Positions 23,051 through 31,672 of a stretch of DNA of 43,558 bases are shown here, piece by piece. The notes beneath the pieces are model-generated. The model saw nothing but the letters and a program-made list of their open reading frames with translations. It ran no database searches and was not told the DNA's origin. Positions within the stretch are counted from its first letter, which is position 1; each line of letters begins with the position of its first letter. The DNA is taken from assembly GCA_013327885.1 (NCBI GenBank), contig JABUMY010000024.1:1-43558 (forward strand), in the 5' to 3' direction. The position numbers were made by a program, and so were the translations under genes. The DNA comes from Flavisolibacter longurius. Lineage in GTDB: Bacteria; Bacteroidota; Bacteroidia; Chitinophagales; Chitinophagaceae.

Positions 23051-23094
23051 CTGCTTGTAAGGCAGATGCTCTGAACCAGCTGAGCTAAACTCCC
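23020..23094 (-). tRNA. tRNA-Val (anticodon TAC)
   Basis: A complete cloverleaf can be drawn on the minus strand: acceptor GGGAGTT/AACTCCC with discriminator A, D stem GCTC/GAGC, anticodon stem TCTGC/GCAGA with loop CTTACAA (anticodon TAC, reads GTA), and T arm GGCGG-TTCGAAC-CCGTC with one G-U pair. The CCA is not encoded. A TATTTTTG -7 element lies 35 bp upstream and a strong terminator follows. The 3' end has been duplicated downstream around a nuclease pseudogene. Confidence 0.96.
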
Positions 23095-23128
23095 TTTTTT
23101 AAGAACTGTCCCGTTTTCGTTGGGAGTG

Positions 23129-23136
23129 CAAAAATA
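23129..23136 (-). promoter_or_regulatory. -7 promoter element TATTTTTG for tRNA-Val
   Basis: A perfect TAnnTTTG on the minus strand, 34 bp before the tRNA 5' end. The -33 region is a T-rich stretch without a clear TTG. Confidence 0.6.
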
Positions 23137-23189
23137 AGGGGATGCGGTTAATTGAAAAAAATATTTTTCGGCTTTTCTGTAAAAAAATT

Positions 23190-23480
23190 TTAGTTCAGTT
23201 GTACCGCAGGCAGGCGGTATAACTGTCCATCCCAAACCATCAATTCATTTACCGCAATGCGAAAATGTTTGTAAAAAGGCGAAGGCTGCAAATACGCTTT
23301 TGCTTCGCGTTTTGTTTTGGCATTGATGGTAATCCACACAGTCTGTATTTCCATGCTGACGACGTAATGCTCGATCACCTGTTCATCTATCAGGTGATTG
23401 ATGTGCTGCCGGTGTTCCTGCACCAGGTCCATCATTTCTTCGTTCCAGTTAAACGTAGCAGTTATCAGGTATTTTTTCAT
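23190..23480 (-). CDS. small protein with ferredoxin-like (muconolactone isomerase-like) look
   Basis: A 96-aa soluble protein starting MKKYLITATF. The frame extends 14 codons further upstream into mtaB, but the ATG at 23480 is preferred because it leaves a 5-bp gap after the mtaB stop and gives a normal beta-strand start. The pattern (KKYLITATF, then HVVSMEIQTVWITINAKTKREAKAYL-like strands and helices, ending FRIAVNELM) resembles small alpha/beta dimeric-barrel proteins such as muconolactone isomerase-like or YciI-like ones, but no catalytic residue is evident. It probably shares the mtaB transcript. Confidence 0.72.
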   Translation of the reverse strand: MKKYLITATFNWNEEMMDLVQEHRQHINHLIDEQVIEHYVVSMEIQTVWITINAKTKREAKAYLQPSPFYKHFRIAVNELMVWDGQLYRLPAVQLN

Positions 23481-23485
23481 TTTGG

Positions 23486-24763
23486 TTAGTGTAGGGTCCA
23501 GTCCACCACATTGTTTGCCCAATTGGCACGGTAAGCTGTGGTAACGCGGATGTAATTGTCAGTATAACCTTCCATCATGCCGTTCTTGTTAAAGCCTTCA
23601 AACAAAACCTTGCGTTGCTGTCCCAGGTGTTCACTGGTAAAATACTGCATTTTCATATAGCTAAGGTTACGCAAGGCCTTGTTTCTTTCGTGGCGTTCGT
23701 GCATGGGCACAACCGGCGAGATCTCCAGGGCTTTGGTGCCATCTCTTTCCGAATACGTGAACACGTGCAGGTACGAAACCGGCAGGCTGTGTAAAAAGTC
23801 AAAGGTCTCTTTGAAATGGGCGTCGCTTTCGGAGGGAAAGCCAACGATCACATCCACGCCAATGGCGCAATGCGGCATCAGTGCTTTGATCATCGCTACC
23901 CGTTCGGCATACAATTCCCGCTTGTACCGCCGGCGCATCGCTCCTAAAATAGCATTGCTGCCGCTCTGCAGGGGAATATGAAAATGGGGCATGAACTTTT
24001 TGCTTCCGGCAACAAAATTGATAATGTCTTCCGTCAGCAGGTTGGGTTCAATGGAGGAGATGCGGTAACGCTCAATGCCGTCCACCGCTTCCAGTTCCTG
24101 CACCAGGTCAAAAAAGCTTTCTTCGTTCTTTTTATTACCGTCAGGACCTTTGCCAAAATCGCCAAGGTTAACGCCGGTCAGCACAATTTCCTTTACACCG
24201 TCCAGCGCCAGCTTTTCGGCATTACGTACAACATTGGCGATGCTGTCGCTGCGGCTTTTGCCGCGGGCCATGGGTATGGTGCAAAACGAGCAGGTGTAGT
24301 CGCAACCATCCTGCACTTTTAAAAAGGTACGGGTACGATCGGCCATGGAAAAAGATGCTGTAAAGCCGGAAACATTTTCTATATCGCAACTGCTGATCTT
24401 GCCCGAATCATTCTTGGTAAGCTCTTTCAGGTGGGTGGCCAGGTTAAACTTTTCTGCCGCACCCAGCACCAGGTTCACCCCGGGTATGCTGGAGATCTCC
24501 TTCGGTTTTAACTGGGCATAGCAGCCGGTGATCACCACCAGGCTTTCAGGTGCTTTCCGCTGAATGCGGCGCACGATCTGTCGGCATTCTTTGTCGGCAT
24601 TTTCGGTGACCGAGCAGGTATTGATCACATACACATCGGCCACCTCCTCAAACGCTTTTTTCTGGAAACCTTCGCCTTCCAGCATCCGCGAAAGGGTAGA
24701 GGTCTCTGAAAAATTGAGCTTGCAGCCAAGAGTATGAAAAGCTACGCTACGCTGTTTTTCCAT
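23486..24763 (-). CDS. mtaB: tRNA t6A37 methylthiotransferase MtaB
   Basis: A radical-SAM methylthiotransferase that turns t6A37 into ms2t6A in ANN-decoding tRNAs. Counting from the ATG at 24763 (425 aa), the N-terminal domain has three cysteines for an auxiliary 4Fe-4S cluster: C14 (TLGCKLN), C50 (NTCSVT) and C81 (TGCYAQ). The radical-SAM motif is C154-x3-C158-x2-C161 (CDYTCSFC). HIPLQSGS and GVDVIVGFPSE are family segments, and a TRAM-like C-terminus follows. TLGCKLNFSET fits MtaB rather than MiaB. A TTG three codons upstream is also in frame but falls inside the -7 box, so the ATG was chosen. Confidence 0.93.
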   Translation of the reverse strand: MEKQRSVAFHTLGCKLNFSETSTLSRMLEGEGFQKKAFEEVADVYVINTCSVTENADKECRQIVRRIQRKAPESLVVITGCYAQLKPKEISSIPGVNLVLGAAEKFNLATHLKELTKNDSGKISSCDIENVSGFTASFSMADRTRTFLKVQDGCDYTCSFCTIPMARGKSRSDSIANVVRNAEKLALDGVKEIVLTGVNLGDFGKGPDGNKKNEESFFDLVQELEAVDGIERYRISSIEPNLLTEDIINFVAGSKKFMPHFHIPLQSGSNAILGAMRRRYKRELYAERVAMIKALMPHCAIGVDVIVGFPSESDAHFKETFDFLHSLPVSYLHVFTYSERDGTKALEISPVVPMHERHERNKALRNLSYMKMQYFTSEHLGQQRKVLFEGFNKNGMMEGYTDNYIRVTTAYRANWANNVVDWTLH

Positions 24764-24769
24764 GACGGG

Positions 24770-24777
24770 CAAAGGTA
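24770..24777 (-). promoter_or_regulatory. -7 element TACCTTTG, 6 nt before the mtaB ATG
   Basis: A perfect TAnnTTTG on the minus strand ending 6 nt before the ATG. Transcription would start at or next to the start codon, implying a leaderless mRNA. Confidence 0.5.
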
Positions 24778-24837
24778 GCTAAATAGGGCAGAGTAGGGAA
24801 GGGCGGGGCGGTTATTAGGAAAATGTTAAGGGAGGGA

Positions 24838-24930
24838 AGAAGAGAGTATGCAGTAGGCAGTAAGCAGTTGGCAGAGGAAAGCAGGCAACTTTACAATAGT
24901 GCATATTGCTTACTGCCTACTGCGTACTTT
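24838..24930. repeat. short-period repeat tract 6 with a 17-bp perfect inverted repeat
   Basis: Copies of gcagtaggcagtaagcagttggcaga on the left are mirrored by tgcttactgcctactgc on the right. Arms 24850-24866 and 24907-24923 are perfectly complementary over 17 bp around a 40-nt centre that itself has AGTTG/CAACT pairing. It lies between the GLPGLI stop and the mtaB promoter. Confidence 0.7.
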
Positions 24931-24935
24931 TTATT

Positions 24936-25670
24936 TCAAATCACAAAATTGAGAATCATATTCCTGCCGTGCTTGCCCCAATTTTTTAGCACGGCTTCAA
25001 GCGAAGCGGTCATTTTTTTTCGGTCAACTTTTGTGCCTTTTGTGGCGGGAACGATCTTGGCTGTTGGCACGCCGTTCACCTCCACCTTGGTGGCAAACCA
25101 GGTAATGTGAAGGCGGGGAATGCCCATGCCGAGGATCATGCCCGGGAGACCCTGTACGCTTTCAGGACCGCCTGTTACAAGGATCTCGTCGGTATAAAAA
25201 GCAAAAACAGTAAGCGTATCGTTGATAAAGCCAATGGCCTTGCGGCAATCAAAACCCGCAATGTTGCGGGTGTCGGCTGTCAGCTTCCAGCGGATAGGAA
25301 CCAGGCTGTCCTCCACTAAAAACGTTTCTTCAAAAACAGGTTTTTGCGTAATGGTTTTGCCTGTTGTGTAATCGTTGTACACCACGTTTTTATCGGCAAG
25401 GGGCTGGTACCAGCTTCGCGGGTTGAGCTGCGCTTCTTTTGTTTCGCGGAAAAGCGATTTTTCCGTGGTGCCGATAAACTCGTAATAACTCACCACCTGG
25501 TCGGGGATCATGGCTTTGAACTGGTCGTACCACTCCTGGTAAAGCTCCATATAAAGCTGCTTGGAGTAAACGGTTTTTTCAAATTCGATTTTTACTTCGG
25601 GGTGAAAACGTGTCTGTGCAAAGGACTGCACCGAAACCATCACCAGCAAGCCAAGAATTATTTTTTTCAT
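24936..25670 (-). CDS. GLPGLI family exported protein
   Basis: A 244-aa protein with a signal peptide (MKKIILGLLVMVSVQSFAQ). The frame extends nine codons upstream, but the ATG at 25670 gives a normal signal sequence and was chosen. SVQGLPGMILGMGIP at about 170-185 is the GLPGLI signature, here with Met for Leu. YTGKTITQKPVFEET-like and FDCRKAIG segments are also typical. It is a Bacteroidota-specific envelope family of unknown function, often next to an outer-membrane barrel gene, as here (49-bp gap). The two are inferred to form an operon read from the barrel gene. Confidence 0.9.
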   Translation of the reverse strand: MKKIILGLLVMVSVQSFAQTRFHPEVKIEFEKTVYSKQLYMELYQEWYDQFKAMIPDQVVSYYEFIGTTEKSLFRETKEAQLNPRSWYQPLADKNVVYNDYTTGKTITQKPVFEETFLVEDSLVPIRWKLTADTRNIAGFDCRKAIGFINDTLTVFAFYTDEILVTGGPESVQGLPGMILGMGIPRLHITWFATKVEVNGVPTAKIVPATKGTKVDRKKMTASLEAVLKNWGKHGRNMILNFVI

Positions 25671-25719
25671 AACTGTGTGATTAACTGAAAACATCAAACT
25701 TCAAATTGTAAACGCTAAA

Positions 25720-28467
25720 CTATTCTCCCCCCATCTTATTAAAACTCCACTCCAGCTTCAGCATCACGTATTGCCCGATGCGCTGAAAGCGGTCTTCGGT
25801 AATAAAATTGGAATTGATCACCCGGTTAAAGCCACGGTTCTGGTCAAGGATGTCGCGGGCCAAAAGGGAAATGATCCCAGACTTGTTTTTAAATACCGTC
25901 TTGCGCAACTCGGCATTCCAAAGAATAATATTCGGATTGGCATTAAAGGCCGACAGCTTTTGCTGCAGGTTCAGCTCAATATCGGATACCAGCTCAAAAT
26001 TGCCGGGAAGTTTCAGTCGTCCCTGGCTTTCGCCGCCATAGGTGAGGAAAGATGTTTTTGCGGCTTTGTTCAGCGAAGAAAGTGACTGGCTGTAGCCGAT
26101 CCGAGGACGGATATGCAGGCTCCATTTTTCTTCCACTTCGTAACGCAGTCCATATCCAATACTGTAATTGGCATAGGTGGTGCGGTTGGCAAATGCATTG
26201 ATGAAATTGTTGTTGATACCGCCGCTCAATTCCAGCATGGCCGTGTGAATGAGCTTTTTCGACCCTTCGCCTTTGTTCCATTCGCCCCAGAAATTCCAGC
26301 CTTTGTTGCCATCCACGTTCACCGGCATGGTGGTGCGTACGCCGCGGGAATCGATGATCGTGCGGTTGGCGATGGCGTTAGTGGTGGTGTTATAATTCAG
26401 CGAAGCCCAGATGCCGGTTTGCTTCAGCAGCTTGTAGTTGTTGTACGACAAATACATATTGTGGCGGAAGCCAACTTCAAGGTCAGGGTTACCCAAAACA
26501 ATGTTTAGCGGATCGATGTTGTTGCGCAGGGGTTGCAGCTGTTCAATGTTTGGTTGCAGCGTTCCGCCACGATAATTCAAACGAACAGTGTTGTTGGGTT
26601 TAATAGTGTAGGCCACCGACGACTGCGGCGTAAGGTTTAAGAAATTATAATTCCGCTTCGACGCATTATCCATGTTCAGCAAATCCAGTTGTACCGACGA
26701 CACACCGGAACCGAGTGACACCTGCAGCTTTTTGGTAGCGTAACGACTGATCAGCGTACCGGTATGCGACTGCGCTACAAAATCAAAATTGTTACTGAAC
26801 TGCGGGATATAGGTCTCGTATTTGCCGTTGGAAGCTTCTTCGTAAGTATTTCGCTTGGAGACGGCATTGTTCTGGTTATAGCTGTATTCCATTACCAGTG
26901 AAACCTTGTCGCTGAGCGGTTCGGCAAATGTCACCTTTGCACCCAGGGTTTCCGAATGGTTGTTGTTGATCTTTTGCTGGCTGGCACTGGCAGTTGAATC
27001 TAAAATGCCGTTGCGGTAAAACTGGTTGGTGAAGTCGAGGTAGCCAATGCCTTCGTCGTCCACTACGTTAAACCGCAGGTTAGCGATCAGTTGCCTTCCT
27101 TTCTTTTTAAACAGGCGTTTGTACTGCAAGGCGTTGTCGGCCTGCAGCTTTGTGTTCACCCCTTCGTTTTTTTTGTCGCCGGTGTTCACGAAGGCACGTT
27201 CTTCTGACAGGGATTCCGATCGTGTGTTGTTCAGGTAATTGGTCTTTTTGCGGGTAAGCGCACTGGTAAAGCGCAGGGTGCTCAGCGAATCAAGCTTCCA
27301 TTCCCAGCGGCCGTTAAAAGCATGCTGCTCATTCAGGCTGCGTGTCTTTGCATACTGGTTCGAATAGAACAAGGTGTCAGGCAGAATATTTTGCGTCAGC
27401 GTTGAACTCTCATTGCGGGTACCGAGGCGGTTGTACCGGTACGATGCGTTTGTGCTGTGCTTGTCCTCGTTAAATTTGTTGGCGTACAAAGCACCGGCCG
27501 TGTAGGCATCGGGCAGTCCACGCAGGCTCCAGCTGTTAAAGGTGTTGTCGTAATCACCGGAGAACATAAAATAGCCCGATATCTCGTCAAACTCAATATC
27601 GCTCATGCCTAACCGTCGCTCGTCCTCCCAGTTCAGGCTACCGGTGCTGGTATTGCTTTTGGTGGCATAAACAGATAGTTTCTTTTTGCCAACAAAGCGG
27701 TTGTAAAGCAGGTTGGCATCTGTATAGCTTTTGAAATTGGTCGCTACCGAATAGCGGCCAAACCCACCCTTTTTCTGGTCTTCTTTTAGTTTGATGTTCA
27801 CCGTTTTTCCCTCGGTTCCCGTACTGATGCCGGTAAGCTGCTGCTGATCGGTCTTGCTGTCAAAGACCTGCACTTTGTCAACCGCCTTGGCCGAAATATT
27901 TTTCGTGGCCATTGTGGGATCATCGCCAAAGAACTCCTCACCATCCACCAACACTTTCTGTACCCTTTGGCCTTGTGCCGTGATCTCTCCCTTGCTGTTC
28001 ACCTGGAAACCGGGTAGTTTTTTCAGCAGTTCTTCCACCGTGGCGCCTTCCCTTACCCGGAAGCTGTCGGCAACAAACTCGGTGGTATCGCCTTTAATAC
28101 GAATGGCACCCGCACTTTTAATGATGACGGCCTGCAGCAACTGCGCCTGCTGTGTCAATGGCACCGTGCCCACATCGGCCGTTTCGGCTTTAACTACAAG
28201 GTCATCGGCATAGTCGGCAAATTTGGGAAAGGTCACCAGCAGCATGTAGTTCCCTTGCGGCACCTGGCTTAGCTGAAATGCGCCTGCTTTATCGGTACGG
28301 GTGAATTTATAAAGCGTGGAATCTTTTTTGTGATGAAGGGAAACAACAGCGTTGTGTAGTGGTTTTTTATCGGCTGTGTCAACAACGGCACCTTTTACGG
28401 TGGATAGCTGTGCAAACAGCGCGGAGTTGCAAAAGAGCAACGTTGCACACAATAGAAGCTTTCTCAT
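25720..28467 (-). CDS. TonB-receptor-like outer-membrane beta-barrel protein
   Basis: A 915-aa outer-membrane protein starting MRKLLLCATLL, with a signal peptide ending ALFAQ. A frame extension to 28578 would overlap glgB and was rejected. A carboxypeptidase-regulatory-like beta-sandwich is at about 22-105 (VKGAVVDTADKKPLHNAVVSL). A plug-like domain follows at about 110-230 (VEELLKKLPGFQV, then QKVLVDGEEFFGDD). The long C-terminal barrel is rich in aromatic and Asn residues. This layout fits the outer-membrane beta-barrel family 3 proteins of Bacteroidota. There is no TonB box evidence. It is paired with the downstream GLPGLI gene; ligand unknown. Confidence 0.88.
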   Translation of the reverse strand: MRKLLLCATLLFCNSALFAQLSTVKGAVVDTADKKPLHNAVVSLHHKKDSTLYKFTRTDKAGAFQLSQVPQGNYMLLVTFPKFADYADDLVVKAETADVGTVPLTQQAQLLQAVIIKSAGAIRIKGDTTEFVADSFRVREGATVEELLKKLPGFQVNSKGEITAQGQRVQKVLVDGEEFFGDDPTMATKNISAKAVDKVQVFDSKTDQQQLTGISTGTEGKTVNIKLKEDQKKGGFGRYSVATNFKSYTDANLLYNRFVGKKKLSVYATKSNTSTGSLNWEDERRLGMSDIEFDEISGYFMFSGDYDNTFNSWSLRGLPDAYTAGALYANKFNEDKHSTNASYRYNRLGTRNESSTLTQNILPDTLFYSNQYAKTRSLNEQHAFNGRWEWKLDSLSTLRFTSALTRKKTNYLNNTRSESLSEERAFVNTGDKKNEGVNTKLQADNALQYKRLFKKKGRQLIANLRFNVVDDEGIGYLDFTNQFYRNGILDSTASASQQKINNNHSETLGAKVTFAEPLSDKVSLVMEYSYNQNNAVSKRNTYEEASNGKYETYIPQFSNNFDFVAQSHTGTLISRYATKKLQVSLGSGVSSVQLDLLNMDNASKRNYNFLNLTPQSSVAYTIKPNNTVRLNYRGGTLQPNIEQLQPLRNNIDPLNIVLGNPDLEVGFRHNMYLSYNNYKLLKQTGIWASLNYNTTTNAIANRTIIDSRGVRTTMPVNVDGNKGWNFWGEWNKGEGSKKLIHTAMLELSGGINNNFINAFANRTTYANYSIGYGLRYEVEEKWSLHIRPRIGYSQSLSSLNKAAKTSFLTYGGESQGRLKLPGNFELVSDIELNLQQKLSAFNANPNIILWNAELRKTVFKNKSGIISLLARDILDQNRGFNRVINSNFITEDRFQRIGQYVMLKLEWSFNKMGGE

Positions 28468-28500
28468 GCGTTGGTTTAAATGGTAAGGACAAATTAGTGC

Positions 28501-28528
28501 TTGAAAACTAATTGACTTGTTAACTTTA
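28501..28528 (+). promoter_or_regulatory. promoter TTG-N17-TAACTTTA before glgB
   Basis: TTG (28501-28503), 17-bp spacer and TAACTTTA (28521-28528, one mismatch from TAnnTTTG), 24 bp before the glgB ATG in the divergent gap. Confidence 0.5.
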
Positions 28529-28552
28529 CTTGAACGGTAAAAAAACCAATCT

Positions 28553-30526
28553 ATGATGCAGGACGAAAGAATTTCCATAACAGGATCGGCAGAGCGGTAC
28601 GAGGATAAAAATTTTGTAGATACATCGGGTCCTGTGTGGAATTATTCCATCCTGTACGATGATGACATCGCTACCTTTCAGCAAGGCACCAACTACCGCC
28701 TGTACGAAAAGTTTGGTTCCAAGCCTTTAACGGTGCTCGACAGGCAAGGCTATTATTTTTGTGTATGGGCGCCCAACGCCACCCAGGTTTCCGTTATTGG
28801 CAATTTTAACCACTGGAATGCGGAAACCCACCAACTGACGCCACGGTGGGACAAAAGCGGCGTATGGGAAGGTTTTATCCCCGGCATTGCCAAAGGAGAG
28901 CTGTACAAATACCACATTACCGGCTACCAGGGACGAATAACCGTAAAAGGCGATCCCATGGCCAACTTCTGGGAAAAGCGGCCCCAAACTTCTACCATTA
29001 CCTGGGAGTTTGACTACCAGTGGGGCGATGCCGAATGGATGAAAACCCGGGCAAAAAAAAATGCGTTGGATGCACCCTGGAGTGTTTACGAAGTGCACCT
29101 GGCTAGCTGGATGCGGCCCGATCCCGCCAACGAAGAAGAATACAACACCTACGAATACCTCACCGAACGGCTGGTAAGCTATGTGACCGAAATGGGCTTT
29201 ACCCATGTAGAGTTGATGCCGGTGATGGAGCATCCTTTCGATGGAAGCTGGGGCTACCAATGCACCGGCTATTTTGCCCCAACGGCAAGGTTTGGCCCAC
29301 CCGAAGGGCTGATGCACATGATTGACCAATTGCACCGGGCAGGCATTGGCGTTATCCTCGACTGGGTGCCTTCGCATTTTCCTTACGATGCCCATGGCCT
29401 GTTTATGTTCGATGGCACACATACTTACGAATATGCCGATATGCGCAAAGGTTTTCACCCCGATTGGAACTCCTATATTTTTAATTACAAAAGGGGTGAG
29501 GTAAAGTCCTTCCTCATCAGCAGTGCCCGCTTTTGGTTTGACCTGTTTCACATTGACGGGATACGGGTTGATGCTGTTTCTTCCATTCTGCGGCTTGATT
29601 ATTCCCGCACCGAAGGACAGTGGGAACCCAACGAGTTTGGCGGTAACGGAAACCTCGAAGCCATCGCTTTTATCAAAGACCTGAACGAAACCATTTTCCG
29701 CGATTTCCCGGATGTACAAACCATTGCCGAAGAATCCACCGACTGGCCGGGTATTTCCAAGCCAACGTTCATGGGCGGCTTGGGGTTTGGCATGAAATGG
29801 ATGATGGGCTGGATGCACGATACGCTGGATTATTTCAAGATAGATCCTTATCACCGGCCGCACCACCAGAACAAGTTTTCGTTTAGCATGATGTATTTCT
29901 TCGACGAAAACTTTATGATGCCCCTGAGCCACGACGAAGTGGTGCACGGCAAAAGCCCGATGATCTATAAAATGCCCGGTGACGAATGGCAGAAGTTTGC
30001 CAACCTGCGTACCCTTTATGCGTATATGTGGACGCACCCCGGTGCCCGGCTTCTTTTTATGGGCAACGAATTCGGGCAAACGGCAGAATGGAACTACAAG
30101 TCGGAGCTGCAATGGTACCTGCTGCAGCACGACCCGCACAAAAAGCTGCAGGCCTGTGTAAAAGCTCTCAACAACCTCCTGACAACCGAGCCTGCTTTGT
30201 ACGAAAACCAGTTTTCACCGGAAGGTTTTCAATGGGTAGATCTTAACCACCGCAACGATTGCGTGGTGGTGTACAAGCGCATGGGAAAAGCGGAAGACGA
30301 TGATATTTTGGTGGTGTTGAACTTGAATCCTGTCCCCAAAGAAAATTGGGAAATAGAGGTAACGAGAGAATACAAAAAAGAGATCTTTAACAGCGACAGT
30401 ATGGATTTTTGGGGAACGGGTAATTATGCCAATCCTGTGATCAACTGCCAGCAGGTTGAGGGCGAAGAGCACCGGTACAAACTTGTGGTGGACCTGCCTC
30501 CGCTGGCAGCTGTTTTATTCAAATAA
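28553..30526 (+). CDS. glgB: 1,4-alpha-glucan branching enzyme
   Basis: A 657-aa cytoplasmic GH13 enzyme that makes alpha-1,6 branches in glycogen. A CBM48 domain covers about 60-155 (YYFCVWAPNATQVSVIGNFN). The (beta/alpha)8 catalytic domain has the nucleophile D340 (GIRVDAVSS), acid/base E393 (TIAEEST) and transition-state D461 (LSHDEVVHG), plus branching-enzyme segments DGSWGYQ and MGNEFGQ. A C-terminal beta domain ends LPPLAAVLFK. The size is on the short side of the family, with no long N1 module. No other glycogen gene is in the window. The start codon lies 24 bp after a promoter. Confidence 0.97.
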   Translation: MMQDERISITGSAERYEDKNFVDTSGPVWNYSILYDDDIATFQQGTNYRLYEKFGSKPLTVLDRQGYYFCVWAPNATQVSVIGNFNHWNAETHQLTPRWDKSGVWEGFIPGIAKGELYKYHITGYQGRITVKGDPMANFWEKRPQTSTITWEFDYQWGDAEWMKTRAKKNALDAPWSVYEVHLASWMRPDPANEEEYNTYEYLTERLVSYVTEMGFTHVELMPVMEHPFDGSWGYQCTGYFAPTARFGPPEGLMHMIDQLHRAGIGVILDWVPSHFPYDAHGLFMFDGTHTYEYADMRKGFHPDWNSYIFNYKRGEVKSFLISSARFWFDLFHIDGIRVDAVSSILRLDYSRTEGQWEPNEFGGNGNLEAIAFIKDLNETIFRDFPDVQTIAEESTDWPGISKPTFMGGLGFGMKWMMGWMHDTLDYFKIDPYHRPHHQNKFSFSMMYFFDENFMMPLSHDEVVHGKSPMIYKMPGDEWQKFANLRTLYAYMWTHPGARLLFMGNEFGQTAEWNYKSELQWYLLQHDPHKKLQACVKALNNLLTTEPALYENQFSPEGFQWVDLNHRNDCVVVYKRMGKAEDDDILVVLNLNPVPKENWEIEVTREYKKEIFNSDSMDFWGTGNYANPVINCQQVEGEEHRYKLVVDLPPLAAVLFK

Positions 30527-30589
30527 TTTTGACGAATGTTGGCTGCTGGATAGCTTTTCCTTGCCAATGAGCAATGGAAACATTTGTGT

Positions 30590-30625
30590 GATTAGGTTGA
30601 AAAAAATGGTTTTTTCAACCTAATC
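30590..30625. terminator. 16-bp hairpin after glgB
   Basis: Perfect 16-bp arms GATTAGGTTGAAAAAA and its complement (30590-30605 with 30610-30625), loop ATGG. The T-run lies inside the stem, at its loop side, and AAAATC follows, so it is not a textbook terminator. It may act as an mRNA 3'-end stabiliser. Confidence 0.55.
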
Positions 30626-30673
30626 AAAATCAGCTCACCGGGCAGGGAGTAACCGTACTTTCATGCACTAAAC

Positions 30674-31672
30674 ATGATGGGAATGACTGGCTTTTCTCCC
30701 CTGGTCATCTTTTTAATTGGATTGGTAGTGATTACCAGTGGTGCAGAATTGCTGCTTCGAAATGCAACAAGGATTGCCGCAATGTTAGGTATTAAGCCCA
30801 TTCTTATCGGGCTAACAGTGGTATCCATTGGTACCAGCATGCCCGAACTGGCCGTAGGCATAAAAGCCGTGCAGGAAGGCAAGGGCCCTATGGCTGTAGG
30901 AAACATTGCAGGTACCAATATCATCAACATCCTGTTTATACTTGGACTGAGTGCCGCCATTCGTCCGCTGAAAATTCACCTGCAAAGCATTAAGCTGGAT
31001 GTGCCCGTGATGATCGCCACTTCCTTTGCCCTGATCCTGATGGCCATGGATGGCAAGCTGGAGCGATGGGAAGGGATTGTGTTGCTGGTAGCGGCCATAA
31101 TTTATTTAGTTATCCTGGTTCGAACCAACCAAAAGGAATCGGCCGAAGTAAAAAAAGAGTTCGGGGATATGTATGAAAATGCCGATGCCGGAAAAACCGA
31201 AAAACCAAAAAAGATGCGGGGAGTTTTACCGGTTGTCCTGCTGCTGGCAAGCATGGCGCTTACCATTTGGGGGGCGGACCTCCTGGTAACCGGTGCTGTC
31301 AGCATAGCACAGGCAATTGGTGTTTCCGATGCCGTTATTGGGCTCACCATTGTGGCCATTGGCACCTCGGCACCCGAACTGGCCACCACGATTGTGGCCA
31401 CGTACAAAAACGATCGCGATGTGGCCGTGGGAAACCTGATCGGCAGCAGCATTACAAACGTTCTGGTTATCCTGGGCCTTACTTGCCTTGCGGCGAAAAG
31501 TATCGATGTTAGCAATGATATCCTGTTTATCGACCTGCCGCTGGCCGCCGTTGTGGCCATTGTTTGCTACCCGGTATTTCGCAGCGACCGGATGGTGTCC
31601 CGGATGGAAGGCGTGTTGTTTGTAACCCTTTACCTGCTTTATCTTGCCTGGCTGCTGATCTTTCGCATGTAA
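30674..31672 (+). CDS. calcium/sodium antiporter (CaCA family, YrbG-like)
   Basis: A 332-aa inner-membrane exchanger with about ten helices in two inverted repeats. The alpha-1 repeat shows SIGTSMPELAVG followed by GNIAGTNIINI (about residues 55-98). The alpha-2 repeat shows AIGTSAPELATT followed by GNLIGSSITNV (about 230-270). These GTSxPE and GN-x-x-G-(S/T)-x-x-x-N segments line the ion path in the family. A hydrophilic loop (about 155-185, rich in Lys and Glu) separates the halves. It should exchange Ca2+ for Na+ or H+ across the inner membrane. It is probably a single gene. Confidence 0.93.
   Translation: MMGMTGFSPLVIFLIGLVVITSGAELLLRNATRIAAMLGIKPILIGLTVVSIGTSMPELAVGIKAVQEGKGPMAVGNIAGTNIINILFILGLSAAIRPLKIHLQSIKLDVPVMIATSFALILMAMDGKLERWEGIVLLVAAIIYLVILVRTNQKESAEVKKEFGDMYENADAGKTEKPKKMRGVLPVVLLLASMALTIWGADLLVTGAVSIAQAIGVSDAVIGLTIVAIGTSAPELATTIVATYKNDRDVAVGNLIGSSITNVLVILGLTCLAAKSIDVSNDILFIDLPLAAVVAIVCYPVFRSDRMVSRMEGVLFVTLYLLYLAWLLIFRM

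Noticed and set aside
22927-23235. 102-codon minus-strand frame through tRNA-Val
   Set aside because: It runs straight through an intact tRNA gene and its terminator, so it is not a protein gene.
28468-28578. N-terminal extension of the outer-membrane barrel
   Set aside because: It would overlap the glgB start and cover its promoter, and would bury the signal peptide 37 residues inside.
28727-30139. 470-codon open frame on the minus strand inside glgB
   Set aside because: It lies wholly antisense to a well-supported enzyme gene, has no recognisable domain and is Phe/His/Val rich in the way codon bias of the sense strand would produce.
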